The position numbers and the translations under genes were made by a program. A stretch of DNA of 64,000 nucleotides, from positions 2,232,001 through 2,296,000 of the forward strand of contig NZ_JAUSYO010000001.1 in the NCBI RefSeq assembly GCF_030816935.1. The letters run 5' to 3'. The notes below the pieces were generated by a model that was not told the DNA's origin, searched no databases, and saw only the letters and a list, made by a program, of their open reading frames with translations. Shown piece by piece: positions 28,238 through 37,421 of this stretch (position 1 is the stretch's first letter; every line of letters begins with the position of its first letter). Source of the stretch: Arthrobacter sp. B3I9 (GTDB taxonomy: Bacteria > Actinomycetota > Actinomycetes > Actinomycetales > Micrococcaceae).

Positions 28238-30214
28238 ATGTCGAGTCCTGATGTGCCAACGCGTGGTCCGGCGAGATCCGGACCGTACATCATCACCGGA
28301 ATCCTGTTGGCCATCGCCGTCGTGGTTCCGTTGTTTGTGCCCGCGTATTCGGTCGACGAGCCCCGCCTGGCCGGTATGCCCTTCTTTTACTGGTACCAGA
28401 TGGCGTGGATACCCATCACGTCGGCCCTGGTGGGGATCTCGTACTGGCTTGTCAGCAAGGAGGACCGGCGGCGGCGTTCCCTCCGTGCGCGGGGTTTCGA
28501 GCACGGAGGAGGACCGGTGAGCGGGGCCACCATGCCCCTGGCCGTTCCGGACCGGCCCATCAGCGGCATTGCACTCGCGATTGTGATCATTCTCTTCGTC
28601 CTGGTGGCGGCCCTGGGGTTCTTTGCCGCGCGGTGGCGCCGGGAAGAGGCCACCGGGCTGCACAGCCTGGATGAATGGGGCCTCGGGGGCCGCGGTTTCG
28701 GAACCTGGGTAACCTGGTTCCTGCTTGGCGGCGACCTCTATACGGCCTATACCTTTGTGGCGGTACCGGCGGCCATGTGGGCCACCGGAGCGGTGAGCGG
28801 TTTCTTCGCTGTGCCGTACACCATCGTTCTGTATCCGATCGTGTTCCTCCTGATGAGCCGGTTATGGTCCGTCTCGCACCGGCACGGGTTCGTTACGCCG
28901 GCTGACTTCGTCGGTGGCCGCTATGGCAGCAGGGCCCTGTCCCTCGCCGTCGCGGTCACCGGCATCGTGGCGACCATGCCTTACATCGCACTGCAGCTGG
29001 TGGGCATAAAGGCCGTGCTTACGGTGCTGGGCCTGGGCAGCGCAGAGAACGTGCTTCTCACGGACCTGCCGCTGATTATCGCTTTCGTAGTCCTGGCCGC
29101 CTACACCTACACGTCCGGACTGCGGGCTCCGGCCCTGATCGCCGTGGTGAAGGACCTGCTGATCTATCTCGCGGTCATCGTCGCCGTGATCTACCTGCCG
29201 ATCAAGTTCGGGGGCTGGGGCACGATTTTCGACGCCGCAGAGGCAAAACTGGCTGCGGCCAACCCGGCTACCGGGAAGCCTGCCGGAGTCTTCATTCCCG
29301 GGGCGGGCAGTTACTCCGCCTACTGGACGCTGGCCCTCGGGTCCGCCTTGGCGCTGTTCATGTACCCGCACTCCATCACCGGTGTCCTGGCGACCAAGAG
29401 CAGGAACACGATCCGCAAGAATGCCGCGGTGCTGCCGCTGTACTCATTGATGCTGGGGTTCCTCGCGCTGCTCGGATACGCGGCCATCTACGCCGGTACC
29501 AAACCCATCGACCTGAACGGCGCGGTCAACCCGCAGCTGGTGGTGCCGCAGCTGTTCCTGGACCATTTTCCGGCGTGGTTTGCCGGTATCGCCCTCGCTG
29601 CCATCGCTATCGGTGCCCTGGTCCCCGCCGCGATCATGTCGATCGCCGCGGCGAACCTGTTCACCCGCAACATCTACCGCGATTTGATCCGGCCCGACGC
29701 CGAACCCCGGCAGGAAGCCAAGGTCTCAAAGATCGCATCCCTGGTGGTGAAATTCGGTGCACTTGTTTTCGTCATAGCCATGGACCAGTCAGCAGCGATC
29801 AACATGCAGCTCCTCGGCGGCATCTGGATACTGCAGACCTTCCCGGCGATCGTGGCGGGGCTCTACACCCGGTGGTTCCACCGGTGGGCCCTTTTCGGGG
29901 GTTGGGCTGTCGGAATCATCTATGGCACTGTCGCGGCCTACAACGTGGTTAATCCCGTCACGAAGGCCAACTTCGGCGGCTCCATCGCCGCCATCCCCGG
30001 CACCGATATCCAGGTCTACATCGCCGTTGTGGCGTTTGCGATAAACCTCCTCGTGGCCGCAGTCCTGTCACTGGTCTTCCGCGCCATGAAGCTCCCGCAG
30101 GGGAAGGACATCACGCGCAGCTCGGATTACGGCGCGGATGAGAACGATCCGAAGGTAGCCCAGATCCAGCGCGATTACCCACTTGCCGAGCCAAAGCGGT
30201 CAGGTGACGCTTAG
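28238..30214 (+). CDS. DUF3311-SSF fusion: sodium/solute symporter with N-terminal DUF3311 domain
   Basis: 658 residues. Residues about 15-80 are a DUF3311 domain with two transmembrane helices (PFFYWYQMAWIPITSALVG); after a linker, residues about 110-650 form a sodium:solute symporter of the monocarboxylate/acetate type with about 13 helices (LGGRGFGTWVTWFLLGGDLYTAYTF, GFVTPADFVGGRYG). In most actinobacteria DUF3311 is a separate small gene just upstream of the symporter; here they are one chain. ATG 28238 follows GAGGAGG at 5 nt. The substrate is probably a short carboxylate, by family only. Confidence 0.88.
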   Translation: MSSPDVPTRGPARSGPYIITGILLAIAVVVPLFVPAYSVDEPRLAGMPFFYWYQMAWIPITSALVGISYWLVSKEDRRRRSLRARGFEHGGGPVSGATMPLAVPDRPISGIALAIVIILFVLVAALGFFAARWRREEATGLHSLDEWGLGGRGFGTWVTWFLLGGDLYTAYTFVAVPAAMWATGAVSGFFAVPYTIVLYPIVFLLMSRLWSVSHRHGFVTPADFVGGRYGSRALSLAVAVTGIVATMPYIALQLVGIKAVLTVLGLGSAENVLLTDLPLIIAFVVLAAYTYTSGLRAPALIAVVKDLLIYLAVIVAVIYLPIKFGGWGTIFDAAEAKLAAANPATGKPAGVFIPGAGSYSAYWTLALGSALALFMYPHSITGVLATKSRNTIRKNAAVLPLYSLMLGFLALLGYAAIYAGTKPIDLNGAVNPQLVVPQLFLDHFPAWFAGIALAAIAIGALVPAAIMSIAAANLFTRNIYRDLIRPDAEPRQEAKVSKIASLVVKFGALVFVIAMDQSAAINMQLLGGIWILQTFPAIVAGLYTRWFHRWALFGGWAVGIIYGTVAAYNVVNPVTKANFGGSIAAIPGTDIQVYIAVVAFAINLLVAAVLSLVFRAMKLPQGKDITRSSDYGADENDPKVAQIQRDYPLAEPKRSGDA

Positions 30215-30313
30215 CATCTCTGCTTCTGTCCGGCCCACACCGCACCCCATCTCAAGAAAGGCTGGCCAACGGCGTCCCTTACATTGCCCGCCCATGGGAA
30301 GAACAATGTAGCC

Positions 30314-30739
30314 ATGATGTTCACTCATGATGACCCGATTCTCGTCCTGGACGAAGAGCAGTCCTGGAAGCTTCTGGAAAACACCCAGCATGGCCGCCTG
30401 GTCCTTACTGCAGCCGGAGAAACCGACATCTTTCCGATCAATTACCGCGCCCGCAACGGCGTCGTAATCCTGCGCACAGCGCCGGGCACCAAACTCGCGG
30501 AGCTCACCGTCAATGCGAACGTCCTCTTCGAAGCCGACGGTATCACCAGCGAGGAAGCTTGGAGTGTGGTGCTTAAGGGCACGGCGCGAGTACTGACAGG
30601 GAGCCAGGAAATCGCCGATGCGGAGGCTCTGGACCTGAAGTCGTGGGTACCCACTCCCAAGGACTTCTTTGTCGAAATCCGGCCCTCGCGCCTCCGCGGC
30701 CGGCACTTCAACTTTGGCGAGCAGCCGGAACGGTTCTGA
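30314..30739 (+). CDS. Pyridoxamine 5'-phosphate oxidase-like FMN split-barrel protein (copy 1)
   Basis: 141 residues of the Pyridox_ox_2 type: ENTQHGRLVLTAAGETDIFPINY, ILRTAPGTKL, FEADGITSEEAWSVVLKGTARVL and a C-terminal RLRGRHF. These bind FMN, F420 or haem-related ligands; the reaction cannot be told. ATG 30314 or 30317 is more likely than TTG 30284. It is the first of three paralogues within 5 kb and is convergent with the flavohaemoglobin gene. Confidence 0.85.
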   Translation: MMFTHDDPILVLDEEQSWKLLENTQHGRLVLTAAGETDIFPINYRARNGVVILRTAPGTKLAELTVNANVLFEADGITSEEAWSVVLKGTARVLTGSQEIADAEALDLKSWVPTPKDFFVEIRPSRLRGRHFNFGEQPERF

Positions 30740-30768
30740 GTGGCGCCATCATATTCTGGTCGGCGCCT

Positions 30769-31986
30769 TTACTGGTAGTCCGCCAGCCACAGGTCCGGTC
30801 CGAAGACTTCGTACTGGATGTCCTTGGGCGGAACGCCGCGCGCGATGAGGGCCGTGCGGACGGACTGCATAAACACGACGGGCCCGCAGAGATAGTATTC
30901 GGCGTCGTCGGGGAGCTCCAGGTCCCGGACGTCCATGAAGCCCGTGCGTGCGTCAGGGCTGCCGTCTGCTGCGCCCTCCGCGTCCGGCCCGGACAGGAGC
31001 CAGGTGACCATGGAGCCGTCCGCCAGTTTCTCCAGGTCCTCTGATACCTGCTGCCGCAGCGCGAACGACTCGGCGGAGTCGTTGGCGTGGAGGAACAGCA
31101 CTTTACGCCGAGCACCGGCTTTCGCCAGATGGGAGAGCATGCCCGCCATAGGCGTAATGCCGATCCCGGCGCTGGCGAGCACCACCGGACGGTCGCTGTA
31201 TTCCAGCACCACATCGCCAAACGGCGCGGACAGAACCACCTCGTCGCCGACGTCCACGGAGTCGTGGATGAGGTTGGACATCTCGCCGTCGGGCGCCCCG
31301 CCAGTCCGGACGCGTTTGACGGCGAACTGCCGGTGCAGTCCGTCGTCGGCTTTGGTGAGGCTGTACTGGCGGGGCTGGTGGACGCCGTCGGGCATCTGCA
31401 TTTTCACGGTCACGTACTGGCCAGGCAGTGAGGGCTTGACGTCCCGTTCATCCGTGCGTTCGACGACGAGAGTGATGACGTCCTCCGTCTCCTGGATTTT
31501 CCGGGCCACCCGCCAGGTCCGCCAGATGGTTTCGGGGCTCAACCGGACCGCGCTGTACAGGCCGCGCTCCTTGTTGATCAGCATGTTGGCCATGAGCCAG
31601 TACACCTCGTCCCAGGCTGCGGCGACTTGAGCCGTGACTGCCCCGCCGAGTACGTCCACAATCGCCCACATCAGGTTGTCGTGGACCACCTGGTACTGGT
31701 CCGGGTGCAGGCCCAGGGATGCATGCTTGTGGGCGATCCTGGACAGCAGATGGTCCGGAAGGTGGGTGGGGTCGTTAACCAGGAACCCGGCGAAGGCTGC
31801 TATCGACCCGGCAAGGGCCTGCTGCTGCCGCCCGTCGGCCTGGTTTCCGCGGTTGAACAGCCCGTCCAGCAGTTCCGGGTGTCCTTCGAACATGTGGGCG
31901 TAAAAGCGCGACGCTATTTCCTGGATATTCTCGCCGACCACCGGGAGGGTGGCCTTGATGACAGGGAGGGACGTATCTGACAGCAT
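30769..31986 (-). CDS. hmp: Flavohaemoglobin / nitric oxide dioxygenase
   Basis: Converts NO to nitrate with O2 and NAD(P)H, protecting against nitrosative stress. 405 residues: globin domain (about 1-140) with Tyr29 at the B10 position and proximal His88 in AHKHASLGL; FAD domain with RQYSLT near 206; NAD domain with ASAGIGITPM near 275 and a C-terminal EVFGPDLW. No NsrR or NO-responsive site was identified upstream. It sits between two FMN split-barrel proteins. Confidence 0.95.
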   Translation of the reverse strand: MLSDTSLPVIKATLPVVGENIQEIASRFYAHMFEGHPELLDGLFNRGNQADGRQQQALAGSIAAFAGFLVNDPTHLPDHLLSRIAHKHASLGLHPDQYQVVHDNLMWAIVDVLGGAVTAQVAAAWDEVYWLMANMLINKERGLYSAVRLSPETIWRTWRVARKIQETEDVITLVVERTDERDVKPSLPGQYVTVKMQMPDGVHQPRQYSLTKADDGLHRQFAVKRVRTGGAPDGEMSNLIHDSVDVGDEVVLSAPFGDVVLEYSDRPVVLASAGIGITPMAGMLSHLAKAGARRKVLFLHANDSAESFALRQQVSEDLEKLADGSMVTWLLSGPDAEGAADGSPDARTGFMDVRDLELPDDAEYYLCGPVVFMQSVRTALIARGVPPKDIQYEVFGPDLWLADYQ

Positions 31987-32207
31987 CTCCTGGCTCCTCC
32001 GGCACGGGCTCGACGGCGGTTGGGTGGCGGTTGCTTCAACGTAGCACCGGGGGCGCCCGGGGGAACAGGGGCTCCCCGTCCCTCGTCCCGGGCTAACCAG
32101 TCCCGTGCTCTCAAGCAGGGGCCGGCGTACGATGGCCTAAGGCCCGCAGCCCGGTGCGTTGGCGTCGCCGGTGACGGGTGTCCCTGTTCGGCGGAGGAGC
32201 AGTGCCC

Positions 32208-33485
32208 ATGCATTTCGCTTTTGTTTGCCTGCCCGCCTCAGGCCATGTGAATCCGACGTTGCCTGTGGTTTCCGAGCTTGTCCGGCGCGGCCACCGTGTC
32301 ACGTACGCAACATCGTCGAAGTATGCGAAAGCTGTTGAGTCTGCCGGAGCGGCCTTCTTCGAGAGCGGCGAGGACTTGGCCGCGCAGTTTCCCCGGATGG
32401 GCAAGCCAGCAGAAGATGGCCGGGCGGCGCCGCCGGCGGCGGGGATGTTGGCGGGAGTGCCGTCCGGGATGTTGGCGGGCCTGCTGGAGCGGCTTCTGGA
32501 GAGGGCGAGGGAGGAATTTCCCGCGCTGTTGGCCCGACTCGCCGATGACCGGCCGGACGCGTTGTGCTACGACGCGATGACTCTCGCCGGAAAGATGGCG
32601 GCGATGAAGCTGGCCCTGCCCGATATCGCGTTGCTGCCGACCTATGCCACCAATGACCATTTCTCCATGCGGGAGTTGATGCCGGCCCGTGCCCCGGCGG
32701 ACACGATGGGCGCCTGGCAACAAGCCCGCCGGCTGATCCATGATTTCGCCGCCGAACAGGGCTTGAGCCAGTTCACCTTCATGGATGGCCCGCCAGCATC
32801 CTTGAATATCTGTTTCATTCCAAGGGACTTCCAGCCCGCGGGAGACACCTTTGACGCGCGCTTCCGTTTCGTGGGACCGAGCCTGGGCGAAAGAGCCGAC
32901 GCGGAGGCGTGGCAGCCGGGCAGCCGGAACACGCCGCTGGTATACGTCTCGCTGGGCACCACGCCCCTGAATGACCGCCCGGATTTCTTCCGGATGTGCC
33001 TGGAGGCGTTCGCGGCGACCTCGTGGCAGGTTGCCATGGCCATCGGCGAGCGCGTGGAACCGTCCGGGCTGGGGGACATCCCGGACAATGTGGAAGTCCG
33101 CGCCTTCTTTCCACAGCTGGATGTCCTGCGCCATGCCGACGTGTTTCTCTCGCACACGGGCATGAATTCCACAATGGAGGCTCTGTTCTTCGGAGTGCCT
33201 TTGGTCGCTTTTCCCCTGCAGCCCGAACAGGAAGCCAATGCACGCCGCTTCGAGGACCTGGGACTGGGACGCCGTCTTCCCGCGGAATCGCTCTCGCCGG
33301 CTCTGATCCGCACCATCGTCACTGACGTCAGCGACAACCAGGAGATCCGGCGCAACGTAGGGGTCATGAGCCAGCGCGTCCGCGCATCGGGAGGATCCAC
33401 GGCAGCCGCCGACGCGATCGAAACCTACGTTGGTGTCATTCCATCCCGGCCCGCGGTGCCTGGTTCAGGGAACTCCACCAGGTAG
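32208..33485 (+). CDS. MGT-family glycosyltransferase
   Basis: GT1-fold UDP-sugar transferase of 425 residues. N-terminal acceptor domain starts FVCLPASGHVNPTLPVV; the donor-binding signature is HTGMNSTMEALFFGVPLVAFPLQPEQ. This is the macrolide/zeaxanthin glucosyltransferase group; the acceptor is unknown, as no polyketide or carotenoid gene is adjacent. ATG 32208 follows GGAGGAG at 8 nt. The last 50 nt overlap the convergent gene. Confidence 0.9.
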   Translation: MHFAFVCLPASGHVNPTLPVVSELVRRGHRVTYATSSKYAKAVESAGAAFFESGEDLAAQFPRMGKPAEDGRAAPPAAGMLAGVPSGMLAGLLERLLERAREEFPALLARLADDRPDALCYDAMTLAGKMAAMKLALPDIALLPTYATNDHFSMRELMPARAPADTMGAWQQARRLIHDFAAEQGLSQFTFMDGPPASLNICFIPRDFQPAGDTFDARFRFVGPSLGERADAEAWQPGSRNTPLVYVSLGTTPLNDRPDFFRMCLEAFAATSWQVAMAIGERVEPSGLGDIPDNVEVRAFFPQLDVLRHADVFLSHTGMNSTMEALFFGVPLVAFPLQPEQEANARRFEDLGLGRRLPAESLSPALIRTIVTDVSDNQEIRRNVGVMSQRVRASGGSTAAADAIETYVGVIPSRPAVPGSGNSTR

Positions 33486-33903
33486 CTGGGGGAGTGACGG
33501 TGAAGCGCCTGCCCGTAATGGAGGTGGGGACGATGCGGACAAAGTGGTCCTTGTGGCCGGACTGCCACGGGAAGAGGAGGAGCCCGACGGTGTCGAGCAC
33601 GTCCTCTGCGGACCTGATCGTCTCCGCTTGTCCTTTCACGACAACGCTCCATGCGACGCCAGTGTCCGCGTTGACGCCGTCGGCCTCCAAAGCCACGGGC
33701 GCTTCGGCAAGGGCCAGGTCAAGCTTGGTCCCCTCGCCCGAGCGGAAGACTATCGTTCCGTGGTCGACCACGTAGTTGAGCGGGAAAATGTCCGGGTGGT
33801 CCTCCGCCCAAACGGCCAGCCGCCCCACGGAAACTTTGCGCAATTGCTCCCAGCATTGCTCGGAGCTAAGGACCTCGATGTCAGGGGTGGACGGGTGGTT
33901 CAT
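33436..33903 (-). CDS. Pyridoxamine 5'-phosphate oxidase-like FMN split-barrel protein (copy 2)
   Basis: 155 residues with the same signatures as copies 1 and 3: VSVGRLAVWAEDHPDIFPLNYV, IVFRSGEGTKL, EADGVNADTGVAWSVVVKG and ITGRRF. The start is ATG 33903; the much longer frame to 34524 is antisense to the DUF1003 gene. Its 3' end overlaps the glycosyltransferase gene by 50 nt. Confidence 0.85.
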   Translation of the reverse strand: MNHPSTPDIEVLSSEQCWEQLRKVSVGRLAVWAEDHPDIFPLNYVVDHGTIVFRSGEGTKLDLALAEAPVALEADGVNADTGVAWSVVVKGQAETIRSAEDVLDTVGLLLFPWQSGHKDHFVRIVPTSITGRRFTVTPPATWWSSLNQAPRAGME

Positions 33904-33990
33904 CACGTTTCCGAGGATACGCACAACGGCATTGAATTGACAGGGTTTCGGCGGCCCCCGCCGCCGGCCGGGGCAGCGGTACCCTGAGTC

Positions 33991-34407
33991 ATGAAAGAGC
34001 AAAAAGCCACGTGGCATACCCGGCACAAGTCGTCCCTGTCCAGGGGAGACCGGGCGGCCGACTACGTGCGCAACGGTATGGGCAGCTGGCCTTTCGTGGG
34101 CGGCTTCATCCTCCTCATGATCGTGTGGGCGGCAGTTAACAGCTTCGTGCTCACTGGCCGCGCGTGGGATCCGTACCCTTACATTCTGCTGAACCTGTTT
34201 CTGTCGATGATTGCCGGGCTGCAGGGGGCCATCCTCCTGATTGCCGCAAAGCGCCAAGACGCTATCGCGTCGGCCATGGCCCAGCACGACTACGACACGG
34301 ACCGGGAAGCGAAAGACGAGATTGAACGGCTCATAAAGATCAATGAACAGCAGCTGGCAATCCTCTGCGAACTCCAGTCGCAGTCCGGCAGCAACAACAA
34401 GCCGTAG
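33991..34407 (+). CDS. DUF1003 membrane protein
   Basis: 138 residues: basic N-terminus, ADYVRNGMGSWPFVGGFILLMIVWAAVNSF, two transmembrane helices (about 35-55 and 66-90), then a long amphipathic helix (about 95-130). Typical DUF1003 (cyclic-nucleotide-channel-like small protein), function unknown. It is divergent from copy 2 of the FMN protein. Confidence 0.88.
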   Translation: MKEQKATWHTRHKSSLSRGDRAADYVRNGMGSWPFVGGFILLMIVWAAVNSFVLTGRAWDPYPYILLNLFLSMIAGLQGAILLIAAKRQDAIASAMAQHDYDTDREAKDEIERLIKINEQQLAILCELQSQSGSNNKP

Positions 34408-34516
34408 CAAAGGCCGGGCCACCGTGGGGACGCCGCTATGGCCGGGGATAAGCACCCCCGGGTACTGGCCGCTCACCCGGTGATTTCCCCGGCTCCAGCA
34501 GGTATGGTGGCTGTCC

Positions 34517-34981
34517 ATGGACACTGCTGCGCCCTCAACGGGGAATCTGAGCTATGACGCTTGCTGGGAACTGCTGGCGGCCGGGATCGTGGGGCGCCTC
34601 GCCGTTATTGTCGACGGCCGCCCTGAAATATTTCCCCTGAACTATGTCCTGGACCGGCGGAGCATTGTTTTCCGGTCGTCCGGTGGCACCAAGCTTTGGG
34701 GCGCGCAAGCCGCAAGGGCCGCCGCTTTGGAGATCGACGGCTATGACCCCCAGCTGCAGGAGGCATGGAGCGTTGTAGTCACGGGTGACACGGAGGTCAT
34801 CAGCAGACAGGAGGAGAAGGATGCGGTGGACGCGCTCGGCCTGGAGCCCTGGCAACCCGGAGAGAAGTCGCACTACATCCGCCTGGCACCCCAGGTCCTG
34901 ACCGGACGCCAGTTCAAAGTCAGTCGACCGGACCTCTGGAACACGCGCCTGAGCGATGCCCGGCGCTCAACGTTCGAGTAG
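34517..34981 (+). CDS. Pyridoxamine 5'-phosphate oxidase-like FMN split-barrel protein (copy 3)
   Basis: 154 residues closely resembling copy 2: AAGIVGRLAVIVDGRPEIFPLNYVLD, IVFRSSGGTKL, EIDGYDPQLQEAWSVVVTGDTEV and LTGRQFKVSRP. It lies 109 nt after the DUF1003 gene and probably shares its message. It is convergent with the PRISE-like gene. Confidence 0.86.
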   Translation: MDTAAPSTGNLSYDACWELLAAGIVGRLAVIVDGRPEIFPLNYVLDRRSIVFRSSGGTKLWGAQAARAAALEIDGYDPQLQEAWSVVVTGDTEVISRQEEKDAVDALGLEPWQPGEKSHYIRLAPQVLTGRQFKVSRPDLWNTRLSDARRSTFE

Positions 34982-34995
34982 CAGAGCCCCGCTGT

Positions 34996-36090
34996 TCAGG
35001 GGATGATCTTTTCCCCGCGGTACCGGTCGAACAGCCGGATGAAGCAGTCTTCCGTGCGCCGGTAGCCGTCAAAGCCGGCCAGGCGGCTCTTGCTCATGTC
35101 CGCGAGGACCTCGATGTTGCGTCCCAGGTCGGCGTCCGTGTGCCACCATGACGCCACACGCGCCAGGTCGGCCTCGGCAAGACCGCGAGCGGCCGCAATT
35201 GTGGACCATTCGTGGCCCATCCCGCCCATCTGTTCCTCGAGCGGCCTTGGCGAGCCCACGAAGCCTTCGGCTTTAACTCCGAAATAGGCTGCCAGCTTTG
35301 GCCACATCCAGCGCCATCTGAAGACGTCCCCGTTGACCACGTTGTAGGCCTGGTTGCCGGCTTCTTCGGTGGTTGCGGCCCAGAGCATGTGCTCGGCCAA
35401 GAGGTCACTGTCGGTCATGTCCGTGATGCCGTTCCACTGCATTTCGGAGCCGGGAAAGACGAAGGGCCTCCCGAGCTCCTTGCACAGGGTTGCCTGCGCC
35501 GCCAACGTCAGGCCCATGTTCATCGCGTTACCGACGGCATGGCCGATCACCGTGTGCGCACGGTGCACGGACCACCGGTACCCCTGCCGTTCTGCGGCGG
35601 CCCACAGCTCGTCTTCCTGCGCGTAGTAGAAGTTCGGCGCCGGCAGCCGGGGCTCGTCCTCCCGGAAGGGCGTGTCCGGAACGGGGCCGGCCCCGTACGA
35701 CTCGAACGGACCCAGGTAGTGCTTCAGTCCGGTCATCAGTGCTACGTGTTCGACGGGCGCATGATCCAGGGCGCCGAGAAGGTTCCGGAGCATTTCGACG
35801 TTGACCCGGATGTTCTCTTGTTCGGTGTCCTGCCTGGCCCACGCGGTGAAGAAAACATGGGTTGGTTTTTCGTCTCGGAGGGCAAGGGAGAGGCTGTCCG
35901 GCGACAACAGATCGGCAGCGATGTGCCGTGCGGGCGAGCCGGGGGACGGTTTCCGGGACAGCGCCAGTACTGTCCAGGTACCGTCTGCGGCCAGCAGGTC
36001 GACGATGGCCGAACCTGCGATGCCACTTGCGCCGACAACCAGCGCCGTTTTGGGTGTGTGGGCGCCCGAGCGGACTGCGGGGGAGGTCAT
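34996..36090 (-). CDS. SDR family oxidoreductase, PRISE-like (progesterone 5-beta-reductase/iridoid synthase group)
   Basis: 364 residues with an NADPH-binding Rossmann start (ALVVGASGIAGSAIVDLLA) and the group-specific GLKHYLGPFE and FYYAQED segments; the Tyr of FYYAQED is the catalytic residue. The family reduces enones; the bacterial substrate is unknown. It is followed (in the direction of transcription) by the convergent FMN protein and preceded at 110 nt by a SnoaL-like gene on the same strand. Confidence 0.87.
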   Translation of the reverse strand: MTSPAVRSGAHTPKTALVVGASGIAGSAIVDLLAADGTWTVLALSRKPSPGSPARHIAADLLSPDSLSLALRDEKPTHVFFTAWARQDTEQENIRVNVEMLRNLLGALDHAPVEHVALMTGLKHYLGPFESYGAGPVPDTPFREDEPRLPAPNFYYAQEDELWAAAERQGYRWSVHRAHTVIGHAVGNAMNMGLTLAAQATLCKELGRPFVFPGSEMQWNGITDMTDSDLLAEHMLWAATTEEAGNQAYNVVNGDVFRWRWMWPKLAAYFGVKAEGFVGSPRPLEEQMGGMGHEWSTIAAARGLAEADLARVASWWHTDADLGRNIEVLADMSKSRLAGFDGYRRTEDCFIRLFDRYRGEKIIP

Positions 36091-36200
36091 AACTACCTGG
36101 CTTTCTTAGAAGCGGTTGCACGCCGCGGCACGAGTTGAGCATGGCCTTGTCCACGGACAGCGAGGTGCTCCGGTGTCGAGTCTAGGCCCAACGGGCCGAT

Positions 36201-36584
36201 CTAGTGACCGCCACCCGCGAGGTATTCGGCGGCATTGTACTGAATCCGGAGCTCCCGGATCCTGTCGCCGTCGAACACAAAGAACTCGGAAAACCGGACG
36301 GTCGCGTCGGGCAGCTTCGCGTCGTAGAGCACCGCTGCGGCGTCGGACGTGACGACCGCCTGGAGAACCGTGATGTCGTGGACCGCTTCTATGAAGCCGC
36401 GGACCCCGTGGGCGAAGCGGTCGCCGCCGGCGATTCTGCCGGCGATCGGTCCCTCGAACACGAAATCTTCGCTCAACAGCGGCAGGAGAGTACGTCCGTC
36501 CTCGTACCGGTCCGCGCCCGCGCTGAGGACCTCGTAGTAGCGGCGGAGCGTCGGAGATTTTTCGAGGGTGGCCCCTGTGAGCAT
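36201..36584 (-). CDS. SnoaL-like/NTF2-fold protein
   Basis: 127 residues with the NTF2-like pattern (LRRYYEVLSAGADRYEDGRTLLPLLSEDFVFEGPIAG, RFSEFFVFDGDRIRELRIQYN). The fold serves polyketide cyclases, isomerases and many unknowns. AGGAGG 4 nt before ATG 36584. It may be co-transcribed with the PRISE-like reductase. Confidence 0.82.
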   Translation of the reverse strand: MLTGATLEKSPTLRRYYEVLSAGADRYEDGRTLLPLLSEDFVFEGPIAGRIAGGDRFAHGVRGFIEAVHDITVLQAVVTSDAAAVLYDAKLPDATVRFSEFFVFDGDRIRELRIQYNAAEYLAGGGH

Positions 36585-36685
36585 GATGCCTCCTGCAGCA
36601 CGAACAGCAGTGTGAGAACACTTGCAAGGTTCAATTCGGCATTCCCGAATGTCAAGTGCGGCGGTGAGGAAAGACCCTGCCCGGG

Positions 36686-37417
36686 CTAGGACAACCGGGC
36701 CACATTTCGCCGCAGCGGCCGGCGGGCGGAGCCGTCCGAGAACAGGTCGGGGGAGGACGCCTGGATCCGCTTAACGTCGTCGAACACGCCGCGGAGGTGG
36801 AGCCGCAGGGAACTGTCGGCGTCGGCGAGGTTCTTTGATTCGAGTGCGTCCACGACGGCGGTGTGCTGGGCAATCAGGGTGGAAACCGGGCGGGTGTCGA
36901 TCAGGCTCAGCCGCCGGGCCCGGTCCAGGTGCGCCTTGGCCGAATTCACGGCTGTCCAGGCCGACTCGTGCCCGGCCAGGCGCAGCAGCTCCCGGTGGAA
37001 TTCCTCATCAAGCCGGAAGAACTCCTCGATGTTGCCCTCGGCCTCGGCGCTGCGCTGGCTGGCCAGGATCTCGCGGAGGCCGGCCATCCCTGCCGCGTCA
37101 GCGGTGAAATCGGTGAGCGAGGCGCACTCTATGGCTTCCCGGACGAACTGGGCCTGGGCCACCCGCCCCAGATCCACCAGCGAGACGAACGAACCGATCT
37201 GCGGGAAGACCTGCACCAGGCCTTCCTCCCGCAGAAGAATCAGGCTTTCCCGCACCGGGGTGCGGCTGACACCCATCTCCTGGGCAAGTTCATTTTCCGA
37301 CAATGGCTGACCCGGAGGGAGCTCTAGCGAAATGATCCTGCGCCGCAGCGTTTCTAGAGTCTGATCGCGAACGGACAGCCGCGGAAACTGCCCTTTATCG
37401 CCTTTGTTGCCTGCCAT
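36686..37417 (-). CDS. GntR/FadR family regulator (FCD domain)
   Basis: 243 residues: winged helix (about 14-80; LSENELAQEMGVSRTPVRESLILLREEGLVQVFPQIGSFV) and an all-helical FCD effector domain with His/Asp metal ligands (EFHRELLRLAGH). It is divergent from manD, and such pairs are usually regulator and target; the likely effector is a sugar acid such as mannonate or KDG. The overlap of an inverted repeat and the manD promoter supports repression. Confidence 0.9.
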   Translation of the reverse strand: MAGNKGDKGQFPRLSVRDQTLETLRRRIISLELPPGQPLSENELAQEMGVSRTPVRESLILLREEGLVQVFPQIGSFVSLVDLGRVAQAQFVREAIECASLTDFTADAAGMAGLREILASQRSAEAEGNIEEFFRLDEEFHRELLRLAGHESAWTAVNSAKAHLDRARRLSLIDTRPVSTLIAQHTAVVDALESKNLADADSSLRLHLRGVFDDVKRIQASSPDLFSDGSARRPLRRNVARLS

Positions 37418-37421
37418 GGAA

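Noticed and set aside
34408-34516. GTGGGGACGCC resembling half of a DosR/DevR box before FMN protein copy 3
   Set aside because: Only one half-site matches GGGAC and the second half is absent; a similar near match before hmp has the wrong spacing.
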